A DNA stretch of 64,000 bases from Pontivivens insulae (GTDB lineage: Bacteria; Pseudomonadota; Alphaproteobacteria; Rhodobacterales; Rhodobacteraceae): the NCBI RefSeq assembly GCF_900302495.1, contig NZ_OMKW01000001.1, forward strand, positions 124,001 to 188,000, in the 5' to 3' direction. The notes below the pieces were generated by a model. The model searched no databases, was not told where the DNA came from, and saw only the letters and a program-made list of their open reading frames with translations. A program made the position numbers and the translations under genes. Positions 34,666-45,173 of this stretch are shown piece after piece (within the stretch, counting starts at the first letter, position 1; the number at the start of each line of letters is the position of its first letter).

Positions 34666-35709
34666 TTAGTCCGCGATATCCCAGAAAACTTCAAAGCCCG
34701 GATCGAAGACCGTAACCGGGCCATCGGCACCAGTTTCGATCTTGTCGGGAAAGCGGACGGGCGCTTCGCCCTTCACCAGCGTGATCCGATCCTCGTTGGC
34801 AGGCAGGCCGTACCATGCCGGTCCGTTGAGTGAGGCAAAGGCTTCCAACTGATCAAGCGCGCCCTCCTGCTCGAACACATGCGCCAAAAGCTGGATCGTG
34901 TTGGTTGCAGAGAACACACCTGCACAGCCGCAGGCGCTTTCCTTGTTCGGATCAGTATGCGGCGCGCTGTCGGTTCCCAGAAAGACGCGCGCATCGCCGG
35001 AAATGGCCGCGTCGACCAGCGCGCGGCGGTGTTCCTCGCGCTTCGCTATGGGCAAACAATACAGATGCGGCCTGATTCCACCCACAAGCAGGTGATTGCG
35101 GTTGATAATCAGGTGATGTGTCGTGATCGTACAGGCGAGGTTCTGTGAGCTGCCCATCACATAATCCACCCCGTCGCGGGTCGTGACGTGTTCCATCGTC
35201 ACGCGCAGCTCGGGCAAATTTTGGCGCAGCGGCTCTAGGACACGGTCGATAAAGACGGCCTCCCGATCAAAGATATCGACGTCATGCGCGGTCACTTCAC
35301 CATGCACGCAAAGTTGCAAGCCAGCGCGTGCCATTGCCTCAAGCTGTGGCATGACATTCGCCACATCCCGCACGCCACTTTGGGAGTTCGTAGTAGCGCC
35401 CGCTGGGTAGAGCTTTACAGCCGTAACGACGTCGGATGCGGCAGCCTCTTCAATCTGCTCAACCGTCGTGTTTTCAGTGAGATAGAGGGTCATCAGCGGC
35501 TGAAAGCGCATGTCGTCACGCCCTGCCGCCGCGATGCGGTCACGGTATGCAATAGCATCCTGAAGCGTGACAACCGGAGGCACCAGATTGGGCATAATGA
35601 TCGCTCGCCCAAAATGGCGGGCCGTCTCAGGCAGAACCGCCTCCAGCACCGCACCGTCGCGCAAATGGAGGTGCCAATCATCGGGGCGTCGAAGGGTTAA
35701 CTTGTTCAT
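34666..35709 (-). CDS. pyrC: Dihydroorotase
   Basis: 347-residue class II dihydroorotase that closes carbamoyl-aspartate to dihydroorotate. The metal-binding motif is [10 protein letters not shown] at the N terminus; [11 protein letters not shown] carries the lysine expected to be carboxylated; VHGEVT, TMEHVTT and FLGTDSAPH provide further ligands and the catalytic Asp. The start at 35709 has a GGGAGGA site. With pyrE it supplies pyrimidine synthesis, opposite in direction to the degradation locus at 1-15 kb. Confidence 0.97.
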   Translation of the reverse strand: MNKLTLRRPDDWHLHLRDGAVLEAVLPETARHFGRAIIMPNLVPPVVTLQDAIAYRDRIAAAGRDDMRFQPLMTLYLTENTTVEQIEEAAASDVVTAVKLYPAGATTNSQSGVRDVANVMPQLEAMARAGLQLCVHGEVTAHDVDIFDREAVFIDRVLEPLRQNLPELRVTMEHVTTRDGVDYVMGSSQNLACTITTHHLIINRNHLLVGGIRPHLYCLPIAKREEHRRALVDAAISGDARVFLGTDSAPHTDPNKESACGCAGVFSATNTIQLLAHVFEQEGALDQLEAFASLNGPAWYGLPANEDRITLVKGEAPVRFPDKIETGADGPVTVFDPGFEVFWDIAD

Positions 35710-35919
35710 CCACGCATCCTCCCGCTGGGTGGCCACGCCCTAGCATTCCGTTCCTTCAAGGGCAACGACCAAGCCCGGATCACGCAAACTCACGACGACC
35801 GCCGGAACTAGTGGGATGACGTGATTTGTACGGAGCGGTGTTCATCCCTAGCTTTCAATCACCGGCCAACAACTGGTCCTAAGCAACTGAAAATAAATAC
35901 AACACAAGGAACCTCCCCA

Positions 35920-36075
35920 ATGAAAATCGTAACTTCTTCCGCTGCCCTTCTCGCCCTCCTGCTCGTCGCCGCGTGTGGTCAGCCTGCGCCAGAGCGCGCT
36001 CAAAACGTCGACCTGATCGGCATGGGTCAGGACATGGACATGACCAGCGACGACACCGATCCGACGGGTCAGTAA
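35920..36075 (+). CDS. Tiny lipoprotein, tandem copy 1
   Basis: 51-residue lipoprotein: a 18-residue signal with lipobox VAAC and a 33-residue mature peptide that ends in a Met/Asp-rich stretch, GMGQDMDMTSDDTDPTGQ. An AAGGAACCTCCCC ribosome region precedes the ATG at 35920. It is the first of three head-to-tail copies at a 264-bp period and encodes exactly the same peptide as the others. No family is recognised. The short acidic tail could bind metal or pair with an envelope partner, but nothing shows this. It is preceded by about 210 bp of likely promoter sequence after pyrC. Confidence 0.85.
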   Translation: MKIVTSSAALLALLLVAACGQPAPERAQNVDLIGMGQDMDMTSDDTDPTGQ

Positions 36076-36095
36076 GGCTCAGCCAAACACCTCTA

Positions 36096-36121
36096 CAGGG
36101 GGCTGGCTGATCAGTCCCCTG
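36096..36121 (+). terminator. Spacer hairpin 1 between lipoprotein copies 1 and 2
   Basis: CAGGGGGCTG, loop GCTGAT, CAGTCCCCTG. The single difference from the second spacer changes a G-C pair to G-U, so the RNA stem is kept. No T-run follows; it may cause partial termination or stabilise the mRNA end. A second short stem (AACACGC / GCGTGTT) follows. Confidence 0.5.
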
Positions 36122-36183
36122 CTTCCAAAACACGCCCCTCTTTCAAAAGCGTGTTCAATCAAAAGAAACAAAGGAACTCCCCA

Positions 36184-36339
36184 ATGAAAATCGTGACTTC
36201 TTCCGCTGCCCTTCTCGCTCTCCTGCTCGTCGCCGCTTGTGGCCAGCCCGCACCAGAGCGCGCTCAAAACGTCGACCTGATCGGGATGGGTCAGGACATG
36301 GACATGACCAGCGACGACACCGATCCGACGGGTCAGTAA
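36184..36339 (+). CDS. Tiny lipoprotein, tandem copy 2
   Basis: Same 51-residue lipoprotein as copies 1 and 3, with the AAAGGAACTCCCC leader before the ATG. Silent differences from copy 1 include several third positions within codons 4-25. It has its own ribosome site and sits in a 264-bp unit. Confidence 0.85.
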   Translation: MKIVTSSAALLALLLVAACGQPAPERAQNVDLIGMGQDMDMTSDDTDPTGQ

Positions 36340-36359
36340 GTCTTAGCCAGACACCTCTA

Positions 36360-36385
36360 CAGGGGGCTGGCTGATCAGCCCCCTG
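36360..36385 (+). terminator. Spacer hairpin 2 between lipoprotein copies 2 and 3
   Basis: Perfect 10-bp stem CAGGGGGCTG / CAGCCCCCTG with loop GCTGAT. It is the counterpart of the hairpin at 36096-36121. Confidence 0.5.
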
Positions 36386-36447
36386 CTTCCAAAACACGCC
36401 CCTCTTTCAAAAGCGTGCTCAATCAAAAGAAACAAAGGAACTCCCCA

Positions 36448-36603
36448 ATGAAAATCGTGACTTCTTCCGCTGCCCTTCTCGCCCTCCTGCTCGTCGCCGC
36501 GTGTGGCCAGCCTGCGCCAGAGCGCGCTCAGAACGTCGACCTGATCGGCATGGGTCAGGACATGGATATGACCAGCGACGATACCGATCCGACGGGTCAG
36601 TAA
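36448..36603 (+). CDS. Tiny lipoprotein, tandem copy 3
   Basis: Third copy of the 51-residue lipoprotein, protein-identical to the other two. It differs from them only at silent third positions, for example two GAC-to-GAT changes in the acidic tail. A true intrinsic terminator follows 22 nt later, unlike copies 1 and 2, so this copy ends the array. Confidence 0.85.
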   Translation: MKIVTSSAALLALLLVAACGQPAPERAQNVDLIGMGQDMDMTSDDTDPTGQ

Positions 36604-36625
36604 GCTTCACGCGCAATGAACAGCG

Positions 36626-36653
36626 AAGGGCTGGACAGATGTCCGGCCCTTTT
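36626..36653 (+). terminator. Intrinsic terminator after the lipoprotein array
   Basis: AAGGGCTGGAC, loop AGAT, GTCCGGCCCTT, with TTTT overlapping the end of the stem. One pair is G-U. It separates the lipoprotein array from the flavin reductase gene. Confidence 0.8.
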
Positions 36654-36691
36654 GCTTCCGCCGCGTTCTTCTGGACATGACGCGCACGTAA

Positions 36692-38755
<2,064 letters not shown>

Positions 38756-38775
38756 GCCTCCGGCGGGGATATTTC
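38756..38775 (+). repeat. CCTCCGGCGGGGATATTT-type intergenic motif
   Basis: GCCTCCGGCGGGGATATTTC begins directly after the TGA stop of the flavin oxidoreductase gene. It is 13 nt before a strong terminator stem, so it lies in the 3' untranslated region. Confidence 0.65.
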
Positions 38776-38788
38776 ACGGAAGTGAAAC

Positions 38789-38819
38789 GGGGCGCGGGAA
38801 TAATCCGCGCCCCGATTTT
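38789..38819 (+). terminator. Intrinsic terminator after the flavin oxidoreductase gene
   Basis: GGGGCGCGG, loop GAATAAT, CCGCGCCCC, then GATTTT. The perfect 9-bp GC stem with a T-run also serves the convergent dabA end three nucleotides away. Confidence 0.88.
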
Positions 38820-38821
38820 GT

Positions 38822-41167
38822 TCAAGCGGCCTCTAGAACCGGGGTCGACCCGTCAAATGGCTCCCAGTTCAGCCCGCCGACATATCTGTCGGCGACCCGG
38901 CCGCTCTCGTCGAGGCGCAGCAAGTGCAGCCAGCCATTGTCAAACAGGTCACGCACACCCTGATGCTTTGCCAGAATATCAGTGATCGCGTCTGCCGGAG
39001 CCTCGACAATGACCGAAAGGCGCAACGGGTCATGCCGGAAGACCTCTCCATCATGGACCGATTGCAGGGCCAGTCCCGTGCGCGGCGCGCCACCATTGCC
39101 CTCCAACACGCCAAAGCCTCCGACGACATTGTGTAGAAGTTTATTGCCAGCGCCAAACGTGTCAGGCGCGACGGTAGAGCCATAATATTGCAGCGAAATC
39201 CAGCTTGCGACGACGACAGGCGCGGTCAGGATCAGCTCAAGCACGCCAAACCCTTCATCCTTTTTCCAATCATAGGAATGCAGGAAACTGCGCCCGCCCA
39301 GATCGGCATCCGCCGTCCGGTGCCGGGGAGCGGCGACGAAGGCCGCGCAGCCTGCGAGACCCCATTCCGGCCGGACCTCCGCCCAGTCATGGGCGCGTTG
39401 CTTCAATGTGGTGCCGTCCGCACCCGGAATAAGCTGCGCCCGTTCGGCACGCGCTAACGCACCCGCCTCTTTCAGCCATTTGCGCACCAGTTTCAGATCT
39501 GCGCTCGCGGGCACATCGAACAGCCGTACCTCATCCGCGGTCGTGTCATGCAATGCGCCAATGAAAAGCGTGTCGTCGGGGATCGTGATGCCCTGCTCCA
39601 CCAACCCGGCCCGCACCTCCGGCGTGTTGAGCACGCCTGCCAGAACCCGCGCATTTGCCTCACCATTCTGCCCACCGCATGCGCCACATTGCAGCGCGCT
39701 TGCCATGGGGTTGTTGGTGACATGCGCACCATGCCCGACCAACAACACAACCGGCGCAAAATCGTCGGTCAGTGACATTCCCTTCAACGCCCCAGCGGCG
39801 AGCGCGATGCGGTTGTCGATAGAGACGTCGAGCAGTTGCGGCGTCGCTGCCGCTTCCTTTGGCCCGTGCTCGTGACCCAATGCATCCGCGACCAACTTCT
39901 TGAGGTAAAGCGGCCCAGCCGCCTCAACCCAAGCGAACGAGGAAACCGCCGCCATGCGGAAGCGGCCCAGTGCGCGTTTGGCGCGGGCGGAGATCCGTGT
40001 AGCCTGCTCCAGTTCATCATTCACCGTCGCCTCTGACGTCATACCTGCATTCAGCAGGACGGGCAGATGCGGATCCGGCGCGATTGAGCCCTGCGCACGA
40101 TGGGTCAACGGAACACCAAAGAAGCCCGCGAACCCGATCGTATCAATCGCTGGATCAAGGCTCTCAAAAGCCCGCCGGAACACCTCTGACCGCACGTCGA
40201 TGCAGAATGCAGCCTGTACTTTAGCCCGCGTATCCTGACTGGAAGACCGACCACCGGTCAGCTTCTCGGCCACACCCCGTTGATGGGCACGGTCTGCTGC
40301 GTCCTGCCATGCCGCGTCAATGCGGTCGTCAACGGCAGGCTCGACGGGTTGAGCGTGTGCTTCGGCAGCATCGGCCCAGTCAGCGCCGATCTGGTCGCGG
40401 TAATGCTCCAACAATGCCGCCTCCCAGACGAGCCGGATGGTAAGCAAATCTGTCGCGACCGTGTCGGCGCCGCCCTGCAACTCTGCTTGCCAGAGCTGCC
40501 AGCGCGCAGCCTGCCCCCAGCCGCCCAGCGCGTGCAGAACAGTGTGAAACGCTGTCTCAAGGGCCGCCTCGGTCAACCCCAGGGTCTCGACGGCCTTGGC
40601 CAATGCGGCCTCGGCCTCCTCAGGCTGGTTCGTCACGAAATCGGTAAACCCGCTCAAGCCAAGGATTTCCGGGGTCAGATCCCGCATCGCATAGCGCCGC
40701 CATGCGTCATAGGCTGACCGTCCCCGCGCCGTCGGCCACAGCGCCTGTCCATGGTCAAACCAGCTCGCCGCCCACATGCCGATGCGCTCGATCACCACGG
40801 CAGGCCAGTCAATCTTGCTCTCTGCCGCTGCAAGCTCGGTCACCAGCGGAAGGCCGTCCCCGTCGCTGCGTGGAGTTTGCAGGGCCTCGAACATCTGCTG
40901 GGGGGACAAACCCGCAGCCGCCGCCGCAGCGCCGACGTCAGCATCCGTAATCTTGCCTGCCGCATGGGCTTGCGCAAACCAATCCCGCGTCGGGGTGGAG
41001 GAGAACCCACCGACCCGGCGCATCCGGGCAGCCGCAGTCGGGAAGCTTTCAGCGCTTTGACCAAGCCAAGGGTTCACCGCGACTGTTGCGGCCAGTGGCC
41101 ATGCGGGCGGAATTGCATTGGCGGCCGTGGTGGCTGCGCTCATCAGAGTCGTGGTCATCCGCTTCAC
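38822..41167 (-). CDS. dabA: Inorganic carbon transporter subunit DabA (DUF2309)
   Basis: 781 residues. It is the carbonic-anhydrase-like cytoplasmic subunit of the DAB pump, which traps CO2 as bicarbonate using the ion gradient through DabB. Zinc ligands are Cys322 and Asp324 (QAAFCIDVRSE), His479 (VGHGAHVT) and Cys494 (ALQCGACGG); this spacing matches the pattern described for the Halothiobacillus enzyme. It overlaps dabB by 4 nt. Confidence 0.94.
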   Translation of the reverse strand: MKRMTTTLMSAATTAANAIPPAWPLAATVAVNPWLGQSAESFPTAAARMRRVGGFSSTPTRDWFAQAHAAGKITDADVGAAAAAAGLSPQQMFEALQTPRSDGDGLPLVTELAAAESKIDWPAVVIERIGMWAASWFDHGQALWPTARGRSAYDAWRRYAMRDLTPEILGLSGFTDFVTNQPEEAEAALAKAVETLGLTEAALETAFHTVLHALGGWGQAARWQLWQAELQGGADTVATDLLTIRLVWEAALLEHYRDQIGADWADAAEAHAQPVEPAVDDRIDAAWQDAADRAHQRGVAEKLTGGRSSSQDTRAKVQAAFCIDVRSEVFRRAFESLDPAIDTIGFAGFFGVPLTHRAQGSIAPDPHLPVLLNAGMTSEATVNDELEQATRISARAKRALGRFRMAAVSSFAWVEAAGPLYLKKLVADALGHEHGPKEAAATPQLLDVSIDNRIALAAGALKGMSLTDDFAPVVLLVGHGAHVTNNPMASALQCGACGGQNGEANARVLAGVLNTPEVRAGLVEQGITIPDDTLFIGALHDTTADEVRLFDVPASADLKLVRKWLKEAGALARAERAQLIPGADGTTLKQRAHDWAEVRPEWGLAGCAAFVAAPRHRTADADLGGRSFLHSYDWKKDEGFGVLELILTAPVVVASWISLQYYGSTVAPDTFGAGNKLLHNVVGGFGVLEGNGGAPRTGLALQSVHDGEVFRHDPLRLSVIVEAPADAITDILAKHQGVRDLFDNGWLHLLRLDESGRVADRYVGGLNWEPFDGSTPVLEAA

Positions 41168-42720
41168 TCCTTCACAGAGGCGGGCTTGATCGCCCAGGTC
41201 TGCGCCGCCCGATCGAACAGCGCGTTAAGGTAGAGTCCGTTGGCCAGATGCACCCGCAGGCTCTGCGCGGCGGGGTGATGCGCCCAGAGAGGGAACATCG
41301 CCTGTGCAAGGGCCGTAAAGCCGAAGCCAACGACGATCAGCACCATCAACGCCCACTCCAGATTGCCCGGCGTCGGTGTGGCGGGCAGCGTGCCCTTCGC
41401 CAACCAGTCAAGGATGCTTTGCAGTGCGAAATAGCTGCCTGCCACGGCGATGGATGCCAGCGCGGTGCGTTGGGTTAGCTTGCGAGGTGCGGCATCGGCC
41501 AAGCCTTGTGCAATCAGATAGGCCACGCCGAAGATCAGGATCGCACCCAAAGCGATGGCCTGTGGTGCCTTGTCAGCCAGCCCGAAGATCAGTCCCATGA
41601 TCGCATAAATCACGAGGGCAAGGCCGAAGGCGCGCAACACTTTGTTCACACTGGGAACAGCGACCGGACCTGGACGCCGGGTGGCGGCGACAGCATCAAC
41701 CGCGCTGCCAGAGGTCAGGAACGCATGTGCCTTGTACAGAGAATGGGCAAGAATATGCAGCAGTGCCAGCGGGAACAGCGCCAGGCCACATTGCAGGATC
41801 ATGAAGCCCATTTGCGCAATGGTTGACCAGGCAAGCGAGGTCTTCACCGCTGCCTGTGTCAGCATCACGAGGCTGGCCACAAGCGCCGTGAAGCCTCCGA
41901 TCAGGACAAGCAAAGCCAGGACGCCGGGTGCGGTCAACATGACGTCGGCAAAGCGGATCAGCAGGAAGCCACCGGCGTTGACGATCCCTGCATGCAGCAG
42001 TGCGGAAACAGGAGTCGGCGTCTCCATCACTTCGGTCAGCCAGCCATGAAGCGGCAACTGCGCCGACTTCAAAACAGCGGCCAGCGCGAGCAGGATCGCA
42101 GCGAAGATGGCCCAACCGCCCGACGCCACTTCATTCAACGTTACGATGTCACCAGTTCCAAAGGCCAGGATCAGCGTGAGCGCGGCCGCGATCAGGGCGA
42201 CGTCACCCAGCTGCGCGGTAATCCGCTTCTTTCGCGCAGCCCGCCGCGCCTCTACCCGATCCGCATAGAAGATCAGCAGCTGATGCAATCCCAGCGCCGC
42301 GCCAATCCAAGCGACGGCCAGCTGAACCACGTTCCCCGCGCTCACCAGCAGCATCACAGCAGCCAGTGTCAGCGCCATCCAGCCCATGAAACGGCCCTGC
42401 TCGGCCTCACCGTCCAGATAGGTTGCGGAATACCGCAGGACGATCCAACCGATGAACGTCACGAGCAGCAGCATCGCCGCGCTCACGATATCGAGCCGGA
42501 CCGAGAACCCAACCTGACCAAAGCCGATCAGGTGAGATGTTGCAGGGCCGTATGCAAACAGGACGACGGCACTCAGCACCGCGATGGCCAACGCAAAGAG
42601 CGAGGCCATTTCGGTGAAGCGCAGCGTTGCCGCAGGGCGCATTCCCGGCCCTCGGAACGCAACAAGGGATGCAAGTGTCAGCGCAAGCGGCGCGAGATAT
42701 GCCAGCAGGGGATAGGTCAT
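41164..42720 (-). CDS. dabB: Inorganic carbon transporter subunit DabB (NuoL-like)
   Basis: 518-residue membrane protein with about 13-14 hydrophobic segments and the proton-conducting antiporter (Nqo12/NuoL) domain; LPLHGWLTEVMETPTPVSAL is the characteristic conserved loop and LAWSTIAQMGFMILQCGLAL another. It couples cation movement to CO2 hydration by DabA. No other complex I genes are near, which supports DabB rather than NuoL. Confidence 0.92.
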   Translation of the reverse strand: MTYPLLAYLAPLALTLASLVAFRGPGMRPAATLRFTEMASLFALAIAVLSAVVLFAYGPATSHLIGFGQVGFSVRLDIVSAAMLLLVTFIGWIVLRYSATYLDGEAEQGRFMGWMALTLAAVMLLVSAGNVVQLAVAWIGAALGLHQLLIFYADRVEARRAARKKRITAQLGDVALIAAALTLILAFGTGDIVTLNEVASGGWAIFAAILLALAAVLKSAQLPLHGWLTEVMETPTPVSALLHAGIVNAGGFLLIRFADVMLTAPGVLALLVLIGGFTALVASLVMLTQAAVKTSLAWSTIAQMGFMILQCGLALFPLALLHILAHSLYKAHAFLTSGSAVDAVAATRRPGPVAVPSVNKVLRAFGLALVIYAIMGLIFGLADKAPQAIALGAILIFGVAYLIAQGLADAAPRKLTQRTALASIAVAGSYFALQSILDWLAKGTLPATPTPGNLEWALMVLIVVGFGFTALAQAMFPLWAHHPAAQSLRVHLANGLYLNALFDRAAQTWAIKPASVKE

Positions 42721-42798
42721 CTGTCTCTCCTAACCTTCGTTGGTTGGGGAGATAGGGCAGCACCGCCCATAGTAAAAATTCATTGTTTGCGCATAAAC

Positions 42799-42815
42799 GT
42801 TCGATTAAATCGAAC
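42799..42815. promoter_or_regulatory. LysR-type operator touching the regulator start codon
   Basis: Perfect palindrome GTTCGATTAAATCGAAC (7-bp arms, TAA centre) containing the T-N11-A LysR core TCGATTAAATCGA. It ends two nucleotides before the ATG at 42818. A binding LysR protein could block its own transcription and activate dabB, which starts 78 nt away on the other strand. Confidence 0.65.
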
Positions 42816-42817
42816 AT

Positions 42818-43684
42818 ATGCCAATGAACTATAATCACCTGCGCTATTTCAGGGCCGTCGCGCGCGAAGGGAACCTGACGCGCGCTGCTGAAAAGCTGAA
42901 CCTCTCACAATCCGCCCTGTCGGTGCAGGTGAAAGCGCTAGAGCAGCAACTGGGCCATGATCTGTTCGAACGGGTCGGACGCTCGCTCGTCCTGACAGAG
43001 GCGGGGCGCATTGCGCTCGACCACGCTGAGACAATTTTCCGAACGGGCGAGGAACTGCTCAGCACGTTGGATGAGACCGGCCGCGCGCGCAAAGCCTTGC
43101 GTGTCGGTGCCCTTTCCACCCTGTCGCGGAACTTTCAGATCGAGTTTCTGCGTCCCCTGATCGGGCGTGCTGATGTTGAGGTCGTGCTGCGCGCAGGATC
43201 ACAAGGTGAACTGCTGCGCGAGCTTGAAAACCTCAGCCTTGACCTGGTGCTGACGACACAGGCCCCACCCCGCGATGCGGCCAGCGCATTGGTCAGTCGT
43301 GAGATCGCCGAACAACCGGTCAGTCTGATCGGCACTCCGACCCGGGTCGAAGGACGGGATGGCGTGGTGGAACTGCTGCGTGACAACCCGCTGATCCTGC
43401 CAACCGTGGAGACTGGCGTGCGGGAGGCCTTTGACGCGTTATGTGACGGACTGGATCTGCGACCTCAGATTGCCGCGGAAGTCGATGATATCTCGATGAT
43501 GCGTCTTCTCGCGCGCGAGGATGCGGGTCTTGCCGTGCTCCCCACCATCGCCGTTCAGGACGAACTTGCCAGTGGCGCATTGGTGGAAGCGCTGCACCTG
43601 CCCGACATTCGTGAACGGTTTCACGCCGTCACCCTGCGACGACGCTTTCCCAATCCGCTGCTCAACGAGGTGTTGAACCTGTAG
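42818..43684 (+). CDS. LysR-family regulator next to dabBA
   Basis: 288 residues. The N-terminal winged helix is NYNHLRYFRAVAREGNLTRA followed by AEKLNLSQSALSVQVKALEQ, then a substrate-binding domain. The C-terminal half has the LysR_substrate pattern. It is divergent from dabBA, as CbbR-like regulators often are for carbon-concentrating genes, so it probably activates the DAB pump. There is no ribosome site in front of either ATG (42818 or 42824) because the operator occupies that space. Confidence 0.9.
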   Translation: MPMNYNHLRYFRAVAREGNLTRAAEKLNLSQSALSVQVKALEQQLGHDLFERVGRSLVLTEAGRIALDHAETIFRTGEELLSTLDETGRARKALRVGALSTLSRNFQIEFLRPLIGRADVEVVLRAGSQGELLRELENLSLDLVLTTQAPPRDAASALVSREIAEQPVSLIGTPTRVEGRDGVVELLRDNPLILPTVETGVREAFDALCDGLDLRPQIAAEVDDISMMRLLAREDAGLAVLPTIAVQDELASGALVEALHLPDIRERFHAVTLRRRFPNPLLNEVLNL

Positions 43685-44447
43685 CCTCAACCGCGAAACG
43701 GCGCGCGGCGATGCCCCCACCAAACAGACGCAAATCGTTGTGATTGCCTTCTGGATAAACGATCAGCTGCTTTGGGTCCTCGGCAGCCTCGAACACCGCG
43801 CGTCCCATTTCGACGGGGATCACCTCATCGGCACCGCCATGCATCACAAGCAGAGGCATGTCGATCTGATCGATTCGTTCGATCGTCGCATATCGGTGGC
43901 CGGGCGAAAGCAGACAGTAGGGCAAGCCCGGAAACACTTCCGATCCAAGGGCGCAAAGCCTGGTAAACGGCGCCTCCAGGATCAGCCCGGCTGCATCAAC
44001 CTGGCGGGCAACATTCGATCCAATCCCCGATCCCAGCGAATGCCCATGCAGAACCAACCGTTCTGCCGGAACCGGTTGACCGATCAGACGGGACAATTCC
44101 GCGCGCACATTCAGCGCATCCTGCACCAGTGCAGCTTCCGAGACACCCTCACGCTGATAGCGCATGACCGCCCAGCTAAAGCCGTTCACGCCATACTCGC
44201 GCAACACCGGGCCAACCCGACCGGGATTGCCGACATTTCCGGTGAAATACAAAACCACAGGCAGATCCGGATCGCCTGTGTGCACCCAGACTTCAACATC
44301 GCCCACCTGCTCGACCCGAACATCCAGCCCGGCCACACTCGTCGGATAATCTTCAGGGTCGAATTGATAGATCAGGTCATTGCGGCCGATCATGAAACCG
44401 GCGCAGGCAGCGGCATAAAGGCCGATGACAAGAGCAAGCCACTTCAT
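43662..44447 (-). CDS. Alpha/beta hydrolase (ABHD13/BEM46-like)
   Basis: 261 residues. An N-terminal membrane anchor (LALVIGLYAAACAGFMIG) is followed by a hydrolase domain. The nucleophile motif is LVLHGHSLGSGIGSNVA, the acid is likely in VMHGGADEVIPV and the histidine in PEGNHNDL. A cysteine at the end of the anchor (AAACAG) is not a clear lipobox. Its 3' end overlaps the LysR gene convergently by 23 nt, and its start overlaps the tlyA stop by 4 nt. Confidence 0.88.
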   Translation of the reverse strand: MKWLALVIGLYAAACAGFMIGRNDLIYQFDPEDYPTSVAGLDVRVEQVGDVEVWVHTGDPDLPVVLYFTGNVGNPGRVGPVLREYGVNGFSWAVMRYQREGVSEAALVQDALNVRAELSRLIGQPVPAERLVLHGHSLGSGIGSNVARQVDAAGLILEAPFTRLCALGSEVFPGLPYCLLSPGHRYATIERIDQIDMPLLVMHGGADEVIPVEMGRAVFEAAEDPKQLIVYPEGNHNDLRLFGGGIAARRFAVEATGSTPR

Positions 44448-45160
44448 CGCTTCACCGCCGCGATCAGATGCTCGATGTTACCGTCACTTCCCGTGATCGG
44501 ACTGATGTCCTGATGCGTCACAGTCCAGCCGGATGCGTCCAGAAAGGCCGCGATGCGCGGCAAGACAGCCTCGCGCGCAACCTCATCCTTCACGATACCG
44601 CCCTTGCCGACCGCCGCGCGACCAACCTCGAATTGCGGTTTGACCAATGCGATCAGGCGCGCCTGCGACTTGGCAAGCTCCAGTGCATTGGGCAGGGCCT
44701 TTTCCAGAGAGATGAAGCTCACATCGGTCACGATCCAATCGAGGGGGGGCAGCAGGTCCGGGGTGATATCCTTGGCATTCACGCCGTCCATTCTCACGAC
44801 GCCAGTGTCTGCCTCAACATCCTGATGCAGTTGATCATGCCCAACATCGAGGGCGAAGACCCGCGCAGCGCCGCACGCGCGCATCACCTGTGTAAAGCCC
44901 CCCGTCGATGCCCCCAGATCGAGGCAATCGCCAAACGGCGTCAGTCCAAACCGATCCAACGCGTATTCGAGTTTTAGGGCCGCTCGACTGACCCAGGGAA
45001 TCGGATCTTCGCTCAAAGCAAGCGCCTGATCCGCAATTTTGTGAGAGGCTTTCGCCCGAACCGTGCCGTCAACAAGCACGACACCTGCGGCAATCAACTG
45101 CGCGGCGCGCGCGCGCGATGGGGCAAGCCCCTGCGCGACCAATGCCTGATCGAGCCTCAT
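44444..45160 (-). CDS. tlyA: TlyA-family rRNA methyltransferase
   Basis: 238 residues. An N-terminal S4 RNA-binding domain (RLDQALVAQGLAPSRARAAQ) is followed by an FtsJ-type methyltransferase with the SAM motif CLDLGASTGGFTQVMRACGA and the catalytic-region motif WIVTDVSFISLEKALP. TlyA proteins 2'-O-methylate rRNA cytidines. The family is often labelled hemolysin, which is misleading. It is in an operon with the hydrolase. Confidence 0.94.
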   Translation of the reverse strand: MRLDQALVAQGLAPSRARAAQLIAAGVVLVDGTVRAKASHKIADQALALSEDPIPWVSRAALKLEYALDRFGLTPFGDCLDLGASTGGFTQVMRACGAARVFALDVGHDQLHQDVEADTGVVRMDGVNAKDITPDLLPPLDWIVTDVSFISLEKALPNALELAKSQARLIALVKPQFEVGRAAVGKGGIVKDEVAREAVLPRIAAFLDASGWTVTHQDISPITGSDGNIEHLIAAVKR

Positions 45161-45173
45161 TGTCGCCCCGAGT

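Larger units (their letters stand above)
35920..36603 (+). repeat. Three tandem units of a lipoprotein gene, 264-bp period
   Basis: Starts at 35920, 36184 and 36448 are spaced exactly 264 nt apart. Each unit has a 156-nt gene; the two 108-nt spacers differ at about five positions. Ten coding positions vary among copies, all silent. Each spacer has a terminator-like hairpin. This is a recent or homogenised gene triplication, not a CRISPR or simple repeat. Confidence 0.92.

Noticed and set aside
35920-36603. Tandem array considered as a CRISPR or satellite
   Set aside because: The period is 264 bp and each unit holds a complete lipoprotein gene with its own ribosome region, so it is a gene triplication.
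41164-42720. NuoL-like gene considered as part of respiratory complex I
   Set aside because: No other nuo genes are present, and it overlaps a DUF2309/DabA gene by 4 nt, the hallmark of the DAB pump.
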